This document shows, in pieces, positions 17,228 to 27,000 of a DNA stretch of 64,000 bases. Made by a program: the position numbers and the translations under genes. The notes beneath the pieces were generated by a model. It ran no database searches. It saw only the letters and a list, made by a program, of their open reading frames with translations, and was not told where the DNA came from. The DNA is from Sodalis glossinidius str. 'morsitans' (GTDB lineage Bacteria > Pseudomonadota > Gammaproteobacteria > Enterobacterales > Enterobacteriaceae). The stretch covers positions 620,001 to 684,000 of the forward strand of contig NC_007712.1 of NCBI RefSeq assembly GCF_000010085.1. The letters run 5' to 3'. How positions within the stretch are numbered: the first letter of the stretch is position 1; each line of letters begins with the position of its first letter.

Positions 17228-17848
17228 ATGACCAACTCTTCTTTAGACAGCGTAGAAGCACAGGCGAGCTACGGTATCGGCCTCCAGGTAGGCCAGCAAC
17301 TGGTGGAATCCGGTTTAGAAGGTCTGTTGCCCGATTCCCTGCTGACCGGCTTGCGCGATGCGCTGGAAGGCAATGCCCCGGCGGTACCGGTGGACGTGAT
17401 TCATCGCGCGCTGCGTACCGTCCACGAACGTGCCGATGCGGTATGTCAGGAGCGCCAGCAGCATCTGGCGGTGGAAGGCGATAAATTCCTGGCGGACAAT
17501 GCCGGCAAGGAAGGGGTAAATCTGACCGAATCGGGCCTGCAGTTTAAAGTGCTGACACAAGGCGAGGGTCCTATCCCCTCACGGCAGGATCGTGTGCGGG
17601 TGCATTACACCGGCCGGCTGCTGGATGGTACCGTATTCGACAGTTCGGTTGAGCGTGGTCAGCCGGCGGAATTCCCGGTCAGCGGCGTGATTGTCGGTTG
17701 GATCGAAGCGTTGACGCTGATGCCCGTCGGCTCCCGGTGGGAGTTGTATATCCCCCACAAACTGGCCTACGGCGAGCGTGGCGCGGGCGCGTCCATTCCT
17801 CCTTTCAGCGCGCTGATTTTTGAAGTGGAACTGCTGGAAATCCTGTAA
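17228..17848 (+). CDS. fklB: FKBP-type peptidyl-prolyl cis-trans isomerase FklB
   Basis: The N-terminal FKBP_N dimerisation segment (SSLDSVEAQASYGIGLQVG...) and C-terminal FKBP domain (VRVHYTGRLLDGTVFDSSVE, IPHKLAYGERGAG) match FKBP22 of E. coli, and the 206-residue length is identical. It is a peptidyl-prolyl isomerase/chaperone without a visible signal peptide. The ATG at 17228 follows AAGGAAAAG. It is divergent from the ytfB wreck. The cycA-cpdB genes that follow fklB in E. coli are missing, so cysQ comes next. Confidence 0.95.
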   Translation: MTNSSLDSVEAQASYGIGLQVGQQLVESGLEGLLPDSLLTGLRDALEGNAPAVPVDVIHRALRTVHERADAVCQERQQHLAVEGDKFLADNAGKEGVNLTESGLQFKVLTQGEGPIPSRQDRVRVHYTGRLLDGTVFDSSVERGQPAEFPVSGVIVGWIEALTLMPVGSRWELYIPHKLAYGERGAGASIPPFSALIFEVELLEIL

Positions 17849-18001
17849 ACCTGACAAGCGCGCCGAACAGCTGCCCTTCCCGCGCGCCGGCGGCTTCTCG
17901 GCGGCGCGGCGGTTTGAACTTCTGCGCCGCAGTGTGTTGAAGCATTATCACGCCGGGCAAAAAATACTATGATTACGTAAGGCTCATCTTCGAGGTGTAT
18001 C

Positions 18002-18748
18002 ATGATTGAACACATCATCGCGCTTTCCCGCGAGGCAGGCGCGGCTATTATGCAGGTCTACAACGGCGACAAACCGCTGGAGCTGGATCAGAAGCAAGAT
18101 GACTCGCCGGTGACCACCGCCGATCTGGCCGCGCATCGGGTCATTGCCGCCGGATTGCATGCGCTGGCGCCGGATACTCCCCTCCTTTCTGAAGAAGATC
18201 CGCCGGACTGGTCCCTTCGTCAGCACTGGCGCCGTTTCTGGCTGGTAGATCCCCTGGACGGCACCAAAGAGTTCCTGCGTCGTAACGGCGAATTCACCGT
18301 CAATATCACGTTAATTGAGGAAGGTAAGCCCGTGATAGGCGTGGTCTATGCCCCTGTGACCGATAGGCTTTATGCCGCCGCGAATGGCAAAGCCTGGCGA
18401 ATCGACGAGAATGGCAAACAACAGACGATCGAAGTTAAAGAGGCGCGTCCGCCGCTGGTAGTGGTGAGCCGTTCTCATGGCAACAATGCGGAGCTGCAGG
18501 ATTATCTGGCCCATCTGGGTGAGCACCAAACGGTGACGATTGGTTCCTCGCTGAAGTTTTGTCTGGTGGCGGAGGGCACAGCACAGCTTTATCCCCGTTT
18601 CGTGCCGACCAACGTCTGGGACACCGCCGCAGGACACGCGGTGGCGGTGGCGGCCGGCGCCCAGGTCAATGATTGGCAGGGACGGCCGCTGGATTACACC
18701 CCGCGCGAGTCTTTCCTCAATCCCGGCTTCAGGGTGTCGCTGTTCTGA
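18002..18748 (+). CDS. cysQ: 3'(2'),5'-bisphosphate nucleotidase CysQ
   Basis: CysQ is an inositol-monophosphatase-fold enzyme that hydrolyses PAP (3'-phosphoadenosine 5'-phosphate) produced in sulfate assimilation. The metal-binding motifs SEEDPPDW, DPLDGTKEFLRRNGEF and WDTAAGHAV are intact. It has 248 residues (E. coli 246). The AGGTG ribosome-binding site sits just before the ATG. Confidence 0.96.
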   Translation: MIEHIIALSREAGAAIMQVYNGDKPLELDQKQDDSPVTTADLAAHRVIAAGLHALAPDTPLLSEEDPPDWSLRQHWRRFWLVDPLDGTKEFLRRNGEFTVNITLIEEGKPVIGVVYAPVTDRLYAAANGKAWRIDENGKQQTIEVKEARPPLVVVSRSHGNNAELQDYLAHLGEHQTVTIGSSLKFCLVAEGTAQLYPRFVPTNVWDTAAGHAVAVAAGAQVNDWQGRPLDYTPRESFLNPGFRVSLF

Positions 18749-18852
18749 GCCCGGCGGTGACGCCGCGGTTGGCTGAGGGTCCCCGTGACCCGGCTGCCCC
18801 CCGGCCTGAGGCCGCGCGCGTTAAGCACTACGCTGTCTGCATCTTCAATGAT

Positions 18853-19236
18853 TTACGACCAGGGGTAGCGGCGCTGGCTGGCCTCAATTTGATGGCGGAT
18901 AAACCAGCTTGTAGTAAAAAAAGCATCGCCGCGATTCACGATTGTCGTCGTTTGGTAATAATCCCGAGGTAGGCTGGCTTTGCGTAGGGTTTCTATTAAT
19001 GCGGCATTCATCTCACGCACCGAGGCACGGGCGGCGATATGCTGAATGAGGCAAATTTTCCCGCCAAGACGCGTGCTGTTCCAGGATTGATGGCTAAACT
19101 CATTATGATCGTGAAGAAGCTCACCCGGCTGCATGATCTGCATCGGTGGCATGGGTTCACCGGGACGCAGCAGGTGCGCGTGCAGGTTAAAGGAAAATAC
19201 GAGACAACAAAGCGGCATGCTAATGAGAGAGCGCAT
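18853..19236 (-). pseudogene. ytfJ: C-terminally truncated YtfJ
   Basis: The signal peptide MRSLISMPLCCLVFSFNLHA and the next 100 residues (FSHQSWNSTRLGGKI, QHIAARAS, YYQTTTIVN) match YtfJ, a periplasmic thioredoxin-like protein of unknown role (184 aa in E. coli). The frame stops after RYPWS. Past the stop, IIEDADSVVLNARGL can be read in the same frame, echoing the family segment ESSAVVVLDKDG. The stretch normally linking YPWSQF to this part is therefore deleted. Only about 127 residues remain. Confidence 0.8.
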
Positions 19237-19514
19237 AGAAAACTCCTGATAGTAGAAACTCACCGGGCCATCTCCGGCACGGCCGGGTATACATGCACAA
19301 CGACAGCACTTTAGGATAATTATACTGTTTCTAGGGAATTGAATTTTATACCCTACTGTCAAAATATGTAAAAGCAGTAATGCATCCTGTAAGAGCGTGA
19401 ACTAAAGCACAACTTACCACTCAGATAAGGTGTAGTTAGGTAGCGTTACCGGATTTCCAATCGCGGTAATCAGTACCATAGGAAGAAGTAACCCTGTAGG
19501 AGGAAAGTACAAAA

Positions 19515-19721
19515 ATGAGAATCTTCCATCGCTATAACGCCATAAAAGTAGCCACTTACGTTAAGACCTTATTTCGCGGCCGACTTTACATCAAAGGCAT
19601 CGGTGCTTTTGAATTTGATAAAGGCAAAATTTTGCTGCCTAAGGTGCGGGATAAACAGCATTTCAGCGTTATGTCTGAAGTCAACCGCCAGGTAATGCGG
19701 CTCCAGCTGGATATGGCTTAA
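19515..19721 (+). CDS. ytfK: YtfK (DUF1107), stress regulator acting on SpoT
   Basis: This 68-residue protein (MRIFHRYNAIKVATYVKTLF...SEVNRQVMRLQLDMA) is close to full identity with E. coli YtfK. YtfK is reported to promote (p)ppGpp accumulation by stimulating the SpoT synthetase during phosphate or fatty-acid starvation. It lies between the ytfJ and ytfL wrecks, so it survived while both neighbours decayed. AGGAGG at 19499-19504 is a strong ribosome-binding site. Confidence 0.95.
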   Translation: MRIFHRYNAIKVATYVKTLFRGRLYIKGIGAFEFDKGKILLPKVRDKQHFSVMSEVNRQVMRLQLDMA

Positions 19722-19907
19722 AAACGCTTTTTACGGTGAACTGCCGCCGTATACTTATGCCTCCGCCGCGCAGCAGTGAGGGAAATGCCGCCGCCGTCTG
19801 AACCTCTGCCGTAGTCAGGCTGAAGAGTCGGCAGGCGCGGCGAGCGTTTGCGGCCACGCCAGGGGGCAAGATGCCCCATTCAGGCCGTTTGATGGCCGCC
19901 GTTAATC

Positions 19908-21212
19908 TCAGGCCACATGGGCGCTATTGTCGGACGCCTGCGACAGCAGCGGCGACGCTTTTTCTTCGACGCGGGTCACCAGCAGCTGATCTATCTTGTA
20001 GCTGTCGATATCCACACTTCAAATTTGTAGCCGGCGTAGAGCACAAAGTCGGTACGTTTAGGAATTTTGCGCAGCATAAACATCATGAAGCCGCCGATGG
20101 TCTCGTAATTGCCGGATTGTGGGAACTCATCAATGTGCAGCACCCGCATGACATCATCAATCGAGGTTCCCCCCTCAATCAGCCAGGAATTCTCGTCGCG
20201 GGCGACGATCTGTTCCTCTAGTCCTTGGCCTACCAAGTCTCCATCAGGGTGGTCATCACATCGTTCAAGGTGATGATGCCGACGACCAGTGCATATTCAT
20301 TCAAGATGACCACGAAATCCTCGCCGGCGGTTTTAAAACTCTCCAGCGCTTCGGACAGGGTCAGTGTGTCAGGTACGATAAGTGCCGAGCGGATCTGCAC
20401 GCCGCTATTGAGCGCCAGGCTATGATTGTCCAGGACGCGGTTAAGCAAGTCTTTCGAGTCGACATAGCCGACGATGTGATCAATGGTGGCGTCGCACACC
20501 AGAAATTTGGAATGGGGATGAGTAGCTATTTTCTCTTTGATGCTGTCCTCGGTTTCGCGCAAGGTCATCGAGGAAGGTACGGTGCGCGATTCCAGCTCAA
20601 AGACGTTTTCGATAAGTTCATGCTCTTGTTTGCGCAATACGCCGGCCAGCGCGCCGGCCTCGACCACCGCGTAAATATCGTCGGAGGTAATGTCGTCTTT
20701 GCGTACCATGGGCAGTTTCAACATTTTGAAAATGACGTTGGCCAGGTCGTTGAACAGCCAGACCAGCGGACGGAATACCAGCAGGCAGAAGCACATTGGG
20801 TTGATGATCTGACGGCATAAATTTCCGGGGAGATCAACGCGATGCGTTTCGAGGTCAAATCGGCGAACAAAATGAACATGCCGGTCACCAGCGAGAACGA
20901 GCAAATAAAGCTGAGTTGCTCCGCCAGCTCGGGGGACATAAAGTGCGCGAATACCGTGGCAAACCAGGGGGAAAAGGCGGCGTCGCCGATGATGCCGCCC
21001 AAAATGGCCACGGCATTGAGGCCGATTTGAATGACGGTAGAAAAGACGCCCGGCATCTCTTGCAATTTGAGCACGCGCTGGGCATTGATATCCCCTTCGT
21101 CGGCCAGCAATTTCAATTTGATTTTGCGCGAGGCGGCCAGCGATATCTCTGATATCGAGAAAAAGGCGCTTACTGCAATCAGAAGCAGAATAAGCAAAGA
21201 ACTGTTTAGCAA
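19908..21212 (-). pseudogene. ytfL: Frameshifted YtfL (CNNM/CorC-type membrane protein, PaeA)
   Basis: The original protein (about 447 aa) had an N-terminal CNNM membrane domain, tandem CBS domains and a CorC_HlyC domain. In E. coli it is implicated in polyamine (cadaverine/putrescine) export. Piece 1 (LLIAVSAFFSISEISLAASR to LISPEIYAV) shifts near 20890 to piece 2 (INPMCFCLLVFRPLVW through TLNDVMTTLM). This shifts near 20235 to piece 3 (VGQGLEEQIVARDENSW to AGYKFEV), then again near 20020 to IDSYKIDQLLVTRVEEK ending at 19908. The segment after SSMTLRE also lacks about ten residues present in E. coli. The likely start is TTG at 21212, aligning with the E. coli MLNS. Confidence 0.9.
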
Positions 21213-21350
21213 TAAGTTAACCACTTCGGGCTGATAGGAAGAGTTGGCGCCCGCTAAGGGCGAATTTGCGTGCGCATATCGCCTCAACGCCACGGTGGCC
21301 GTGTCGCACGGACAGTATAGCAGCGACTGTCGCTGGGCCGCCAATACGGC

Positions 21351-21991
21351 TTAGCGCGCCGGCGGCAGGCATACGCCAATGCCTCCGAGGGCACAGTAGC
21401 CGTCGGGATGTTTATGTAAATATTGCTGATGCTCGTCCTCGGCATAATAAAAGGGCGCCACAGCTTCGAGGGCGGTGGTGATAGGATGGTCATCGTCGGC
21501 AGCGGCCATCGCTTGGGCGAAGGCCGCCAAATTTGCGCGGGCGGCCTCCCGCTGCGCGTCGTCCTGAGGAAAAAGCGCGGAGCGGTATTGGGTACCAACA
21601 TCGCCACCCTGGCGCATGCCCTGAGTGGGATCATAGTTCTGCCAAAATAACCCGAGCAAGGTGTCATAGGTGATAACCCGCGGATCAAACACCACCCTTA
21701 CTGCTTCAGCATGACCGGTCTGGCCGCTGCACACTTCGCGATAGGTCGGGTTGGGGGTATACCGCCGGTGTAGCCTGCCGCAGTACTGTACACGCCGGAC
21801 TGTTGCCAAAACAGTCGCTCCACGCCCCAGAAACAGCCCATGGCGAAAAGGGCTACCGCCATTCCCGCCGGCACATGGCTCATAGAATGGTGCAGCACCG
21901 CATGCGTGGTAGCGACTGGCATTGGCGTCATGCGTCCCGGCAGCGCTTCACTTTGCGTAATGCGCGTAGTTTTGTCGAAATTGTGCGCCAC
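21351..21991 (-). pseudogene. msrA: Peptide methionine sulfoxide reductase MsrA, single-base frameshift
   Basis: MsrA reduces methionine-S-sulfoxide in oxidised proteins. The N-terminal part to AMGCFWGVERLFWQ (catalytic Cys) and AAGYTGG is in one frame from 21991. The rest, from YTPNPTYREVCSGQTGHAEA to GGIGVCLPPAR, is in another frame ending at 21351. The break is at about 21765: inserting one T would give GGT-TAT-ACC-CCC and restore the family sequence exactly. Everything else looks intact, so this is a very young pseudogene or, less likely, a sequencing error. A short product would contain the catalytic Cys but no resolving part. Confidence 0.9.
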
Positions 21992-22329
21992 CCTTTACTC
22001 CTCTTTAAACAAATGCCGGCGAAATACTCGGTCAGGGGTTGTTTAACCGGCACGCTTTACCGACAATAAAGATCATTATTACATGATGCTGTGAAGATAA
22101 ATCGGTTTTTCAGTGAAAAATCTCACCTTACACCAGAGAGGGGTGTGACACCTGAGCATCAGGTGAGTAAGCGCCATTCAACGCCTGGCGGCGAGACGGA
22201 CACGGACGCGCAAGGTCCGGACCGGCGATTTTGCCAACGGACTGTTGAATCTGCTAATAATAGCATCAACGCTGATTCGTTGCGGATGGAGAGACTTTGC
22301 CAGGAAAGAAATACACAGAGGTCATCAGC
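21992..22329 (+). other. Divergent msrA-tamA intergenic region
   Basis: About 340 bases between the divergent msrA wreck and tamA. I see no gene here. It should hold the tamA promoter. The only feature I would stand on is AGAGG at 22317-22321, which serves the tamA GTG start. Confidence 0.5.
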
Positions 22330-24072
22330 GTGAAAACATGGCATGGCCGAAAGTCCTTATTCTTCTGCGCGCTATTGCTGATGCCGCAGGCCCACAGCGC
22401 CAACGTCCGCCTGCAGGTGGAGGGGCTCAGCGGCGATCTGCAGCGCAACGTACGCGTGCGCCTGTCGACCATCGGCACGGACGAAGTGACCGCCGATGCG
22501 CGGTTCCAAAGCCGGGTGGATAATGCGGTGCGCGAAGGACTGCGAGCGCTCGGCTACTATTCACCCACGATTGATTTTGTCTTCAAGCCGGCGGTGAACG
22601 GCGGTCGTGATGTGCTTATCGCCCGCATCAAGCCGGGCAAGCCGGTGAAAATCGCCGGCGTTAATGTCATCTTGCGCGGCGACGCCCGGCAGGATAGCGA
22701 TTACCGGCAGTGGGTCGCCAACGGCAAACCCGCGCTGGGCACAGTGTTGAACCACGGCGCGTACGACAGGTTCAAAAATGGCTTTTCCAGCCTGGCGCTG
22801 CGCAAGGGGTATTTCGACGCCGAATTCCGTAAAAGCCAATTGGGCGTCTCTCCGGCGCGTTACCAGGCCTACTGGGATATCGATTTTGACAGCGGTCAAC
22901 GTTATCGTTTCGGCAAGGTGCGTTTTCACGGCGCGCAAATTCGCGAGGATTATTTGCAAAACCTCGCCAAAGTGTGCGAGGGTGAGCCCTACAGCGCCGA
23001 ATCGCTGGCGGAGCTCAACCGCTGGTTGGCGGCCACCAACTGGTTTAATTCGGTGGTCATTTCACCGGATTTTGCCAGTGGCAAACAGAGTAAAACCTTG
23101 CCGCTGGACGCGGTCGTGACGCCGCGCACCCGCAACAGCATCGAGACCGGCGTCGGCTACGCGACCGACATGGGGCCGCGGGTGAAGACCACCTGGAGCA
23201 AACCCTGGCTCAATTCGCGCGGGCATAGCCTGCAGACCAGCCTGAGCCTGTCGGCGCCGGAGCAATCGGCCGATGTCAGCTATAAAATCCCGCTGCTCAA
23301 AGAGCCCCTGGAGCAATATTATCTCCTGCAGGGTGGCTTTAAGCGCGAGGATCTCAACGATACCCAGGTGGATTCAACAACGTTGAATGTGGCGCGATAT
23401 TGGGATCTGTCCAGCGGCTGGCAGCGGGCCGTCAATCTGCGCTGGAGCTTGGATCACTTTACGCAGGCCAACGTCACCGATACCACCATGCTTATTTACC
23501 CCGGTGTCAGTATCAACCGTACCCGCCAGCGCGGCGGCCTGATGCCGACCTGGGGCGATAGCCAGCGCTATTCCGTCGATGTTTCTAATACCCTATGGGG
23601 ATCAGATATCGATTTCATCATTTTGCAGGCGCAAAACGTCTGGATCCGCACGCTGGCGGAAAAACACCGTTTTGTGGCCCGCGGCAATCTGGGCTGGATT
23701 GAAACCAATGATTTTGAGCGCGTCCCGCCGTCACTGCGCTTTTTTGCCGGCGGCGATCGCAGTATCCGCGGCTATAAATATAAATCCCTGTCGCCGCGGG
23801 ACGATGACGGCAAACTGACCGGCGCCTTTAAACTGGCGACCGGGTCGCTGGAGTATCAATATAACGTCACCGGCAAATGGTGGGGCGCGGTGTTTGTCGA
23901 CAGCGGTGAGGCGGTCAACGACATCAGAGAAAGCAACATCAAAACCGGCGTCGGCGTCGGCGTGCGCTGGCAGTCGCCCGTCGGCCCCATCAAATTGGAC
24001 ATTGCCGCCCCGGTTGCGGATGAACATGAGCACGGTGTGCAATTTTACATTGGATTGGGGCCGGAATTATGA
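22330..24072 (+). CDS. tamA: Translocation and assembly module outer-membrane protein TamA
   Basis: TamA is an Omp85-family outer-membrane barrel that works with TamB in autotransporter insertion and phospholipid transport. The GTG at 22330 is chosen because AGAGG lies 8 bases upstream and it yields a classic signal peptide (MKTWHGRKSLFFCALLLMPQ, cleaved before ANVRLQVEGLSG). Three POTRA domains follow, then a 16-strand barrel with the lid/L6 motif RFFAGGDRSIRGYKY and the terminal strand VQFYIGLGPEL. It has 580 residues (E. coli 577). The stop overlaps the tamB start (ATGA). Confidence 0.96.
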   Translation: MKTWHGRKSLFFCALLLMPQAHSANVRLQVEGLSGDLQRNVRVRLSTIGTDEVTADARFQSRVDNAVREGLRALGYYSPTIDFVFKPAVNGGRDVLIARIKPGKPVKIAGVNVILRGDARQDSDYRQWVANGKPALGTVLNHGAYDRFKNGFSSLALRKGYFDAEFRKSQLGVSPARYQAYWDIDFDSGQRYRFGKVRFHGAQIREDYLQNLAKVCEGEPYSAESLAELNRWLAATNWFNSVVISPDFASGKQSKTLPLDAVVTPRTRNSIETGVGYATDMGPRVKTTWSKPWLNSRGHSLQTSLSLSAPEQSADVSYKIPLLKEPLEQYYLLQGGFKREDLNDTQVDSTTLNVARYWDLSSGWQRAVNLRWSLDHFTQANVTDTTMLIYPGVSINRTRQRGGLMPTWGDSQRYSVDVSNTLWGSDIDFIILQAQNVWIRTLAEKHRFVARGNLGWIETNDFERVPPSLRFFAGGDRSIRGYKYKSLSPRDDDGKLTGAFKLATGSLEYQYNVTGKWWGAVFVDSGEAVNDIRESNIKTGVGVGVRWQSPVGPIKLDIAAPVADEHEHGVQFYIGLGPEL

Positions 24073-27000
24073 GCCTTGTTAAGAAAATTTGCCTGGGCGT
24101 TGTGCTGCTGTTGGTGCTCCTACTCGGCGCGCTGGCTTATCTCATCGGCACCACCAGCGGACTGCACCTGTTGCTGAACGGCGCGGCCCGCTGGGTGCCG
24201 GGGTTGGAAATGGCCTCGGTCAACGGCGGCTGGCGCGATCTGACCATAAAACAGCTGCGTTACCAGATGCCTGGCGTGACGGTCGGCGCCGGCGAATTCC
24301 ATTTGGTTCTGGATTTTAGCTGCTTACGCCAGCGCCAATTGTGCATCAATGATCTCGCCCTGCGCGATGTTATGGTCGGCGTGAACACCGCCGAACTGGG
24401 CCCGCCGGCGCCGATAGCGCAGGAGGCGTCGGACGGCGGCCCTTTGTCCACACCTTACCCTCTGATCCTGCGCCGTCTGGCGCTGGATAATGTCCAGGTC
24501 AAGGTGGATAACACCCGCATCGCCCTTGACGAGTTCACCACCGGCTTCCAGTTTGAGGGCAACAGCCTGACGGTGACGCCGACGCGCATCGCCGGTCTTT
24601 TAGTGGCGCTGCCGACAGCGGCGCAGTTAGTAGCGGATAAAGCGGCCGCAGCCGCCGCGCAGGCGATAAAACCCGACATGCGTACCCCGGCGCAAAAACG
24701 CGCCGACGAAGAGGCGGCGCGGGTGGCGATTCGTGCCGAACCGCCGTTGGCCGAGACGTTGCACGCCCTGTTCGCCAAGCCGTTATTGCTGCCGCTGCCG
24801 TCGTTTACCCTGCCGTTGAATCTGACGCTGGCGAGCGTTGACGGGGAGAATTTGCACCTGACCGGCGACGCCAATCTGCTTATTACCCGTTTACGCCTGC
24901 AGGCGACGACCCAGGATCAACACGCCGAGCTGACGCTGCTGGATATCGACTCGCCCCAGGGGTTGCTAAATGCTTCCGGCCATGCCGAGCTGAGCGGGCG
25001 CTGGCCGGTAGCGATGACGGTCAACACGACCTTGAATAGCGCGCCGCTAAAAGGCGAAAAAATCAAATTTGCGGTGGACGGCGAGTTACGCGACGAGCTG
25101 CGCGCTGCGCTCAATCTGTCCGGCCCACTCACCGCGCAACTGGCTCTGAAGACGCGACTGGCGCAGGCGGGCCTGCCGCTGACGCTGACGTTCGACAGCC
25201 AGTCCTTGCAATGGCCGTTAACCGGCACACCGCAATATCAGGCGCGTGGCGTGGCCTTACGGCTGGACGGGGAAGCGCGGGATTACCGGCTGGCGCTGAA
25301 AGCGGCGCTCAGCGGCGAGGGACTGCCGCCGGCGGATGTGACCCTGGACGCCAAAGGCAACACCGACGGCTTTACGCTGTCGCGCCTGCGGCTGGCGGCG
25401 TTGCAGGGCAATACCGACCTGAGTGCGGTCGTGGACTGGCAACGCGCCATCAGCTGGCGTAGTGAGCTAGCGTTAAGCGGTATCAATACCGCCCGACAGT
25501 GGCCGGACTGGCCGGCGCGGGTAGAGGGGAAAATCACCAGCCGCGGCAGCCTGTACGGTGGCAACTGGCAATTACAGGTGCCTGAATTGGATCTACACGG
25601 TCAAATTCGCCAGAACGCGTTGACCGCCAAAGGATCGCTCCGCGGTAACGCCGCCGGTCAGTGGCAGGTGCCGCAGCTGCTGCTGGCGCTGGGGCGCAAC
25701 CAATTGACGGTGAAAGGCGAGCTGAACGATGTCTTCGCGCTGGACGCCGTGCTCAACGCGCCGGCGCTGAACGGCGCGCTGCCGGGCTTGGGCGGTCGGG
25801 CGGCAGGGAATATCAAGCTGCGCGGTAATCTCCAGGCGCCGCAGTTGCTGATGGATCTCGACGCGCATGCGCTGCGCTGGGGGGAAATGAGCATTGCGCG
25901 TATCGCGTTGCAGGGGGATGTCCGCTCCAGCGACATCGTCCGCGGCGACGTGCAGTTGCGGCTGGATCGCCTGCAACAGGGGGCGCTGTCCATCGCGCAA
26001 TTGACCCTGGACGCGACCGGCGATGAAAAGCAGCATCAACTGAAGCTGGCGATGCAGGGCGAGCCGGTGGCCGGCCAACTACAGCTGAACGGCAGCTTCG
26101 ACCGGCAGCAGCAACGTTGGCAAGGTACGCTGAGCCAAACCCGCTTTGATACGCCTGTTGGGGAGTGGCCGCTGACGCTGGATTACTGGGCCGCGACGCA
26201 AAATCTGGTCATGGGGCAGCACTGCTTGCAAAACCCCAATGCGCAGATCTGTGCGCCGCAGAATATTGACCTCGGCGCGTCCGGACAGGCGAGTGTGCTG
26301 CTTAACCGCTTTGACCTGGCGATGCTGAAACCGATGCTGCCGGTAGAGACGCAGGTCAGCGGCGTCTTTACCGGCCGGGCCGATATGCGCTGGACCGCGG
26401 GCGGCGGTTTGCCGCAGGGTAAAGTGGCGCTGGTGGGCAGCGGCGTGAAAGTCAGCCAGACCGTGCAGGGCAAGACGCTACCGGTAGACTTTGAGACGCT
26501 GACGCTCAATGCTGCGCTGGATAAGGGCCTGGCGCGTCTGGACTGGTTGATAAAAATTGCCGGTAACGGCCAGTTCAACGGTCAGGTGCAGGTCGCGGAT
26601 CTCCAGAGTCGGCGCGGGCTGTCCGGCAAGGTCAATATCAATAATCTTTCGCTGGCGCTGTTGAAACCGCTGCTGTCGCGGGGCGAAAGCGTCGATGGAC
26701 TGGTTAACGCCGCGCTGCGTCTCGGCGGGGATGTGCAGCGGCCACAGCTTTACGGTCAGCTGGGGCTTGAGCTCCTGGTCATCAAAGGCACTTTCATGCC
26801 TTTTGCCATGACCGACAGCCGGCTGGCGCTTTCCTTCTCCGGTACCCGCTCCGCGCTGCAGGGCCTCATCGGTACCACCCATGGTCAGGTCAACCTGACC
26901 GGCGACGCCGATTGGAGCAGAATGGAAGCCTGGCGTGCGCGCATTAACGCGCAGGGCAACCGGGTGCGTATCACCGTACCGCCGATGGTGCGGCTGGATA

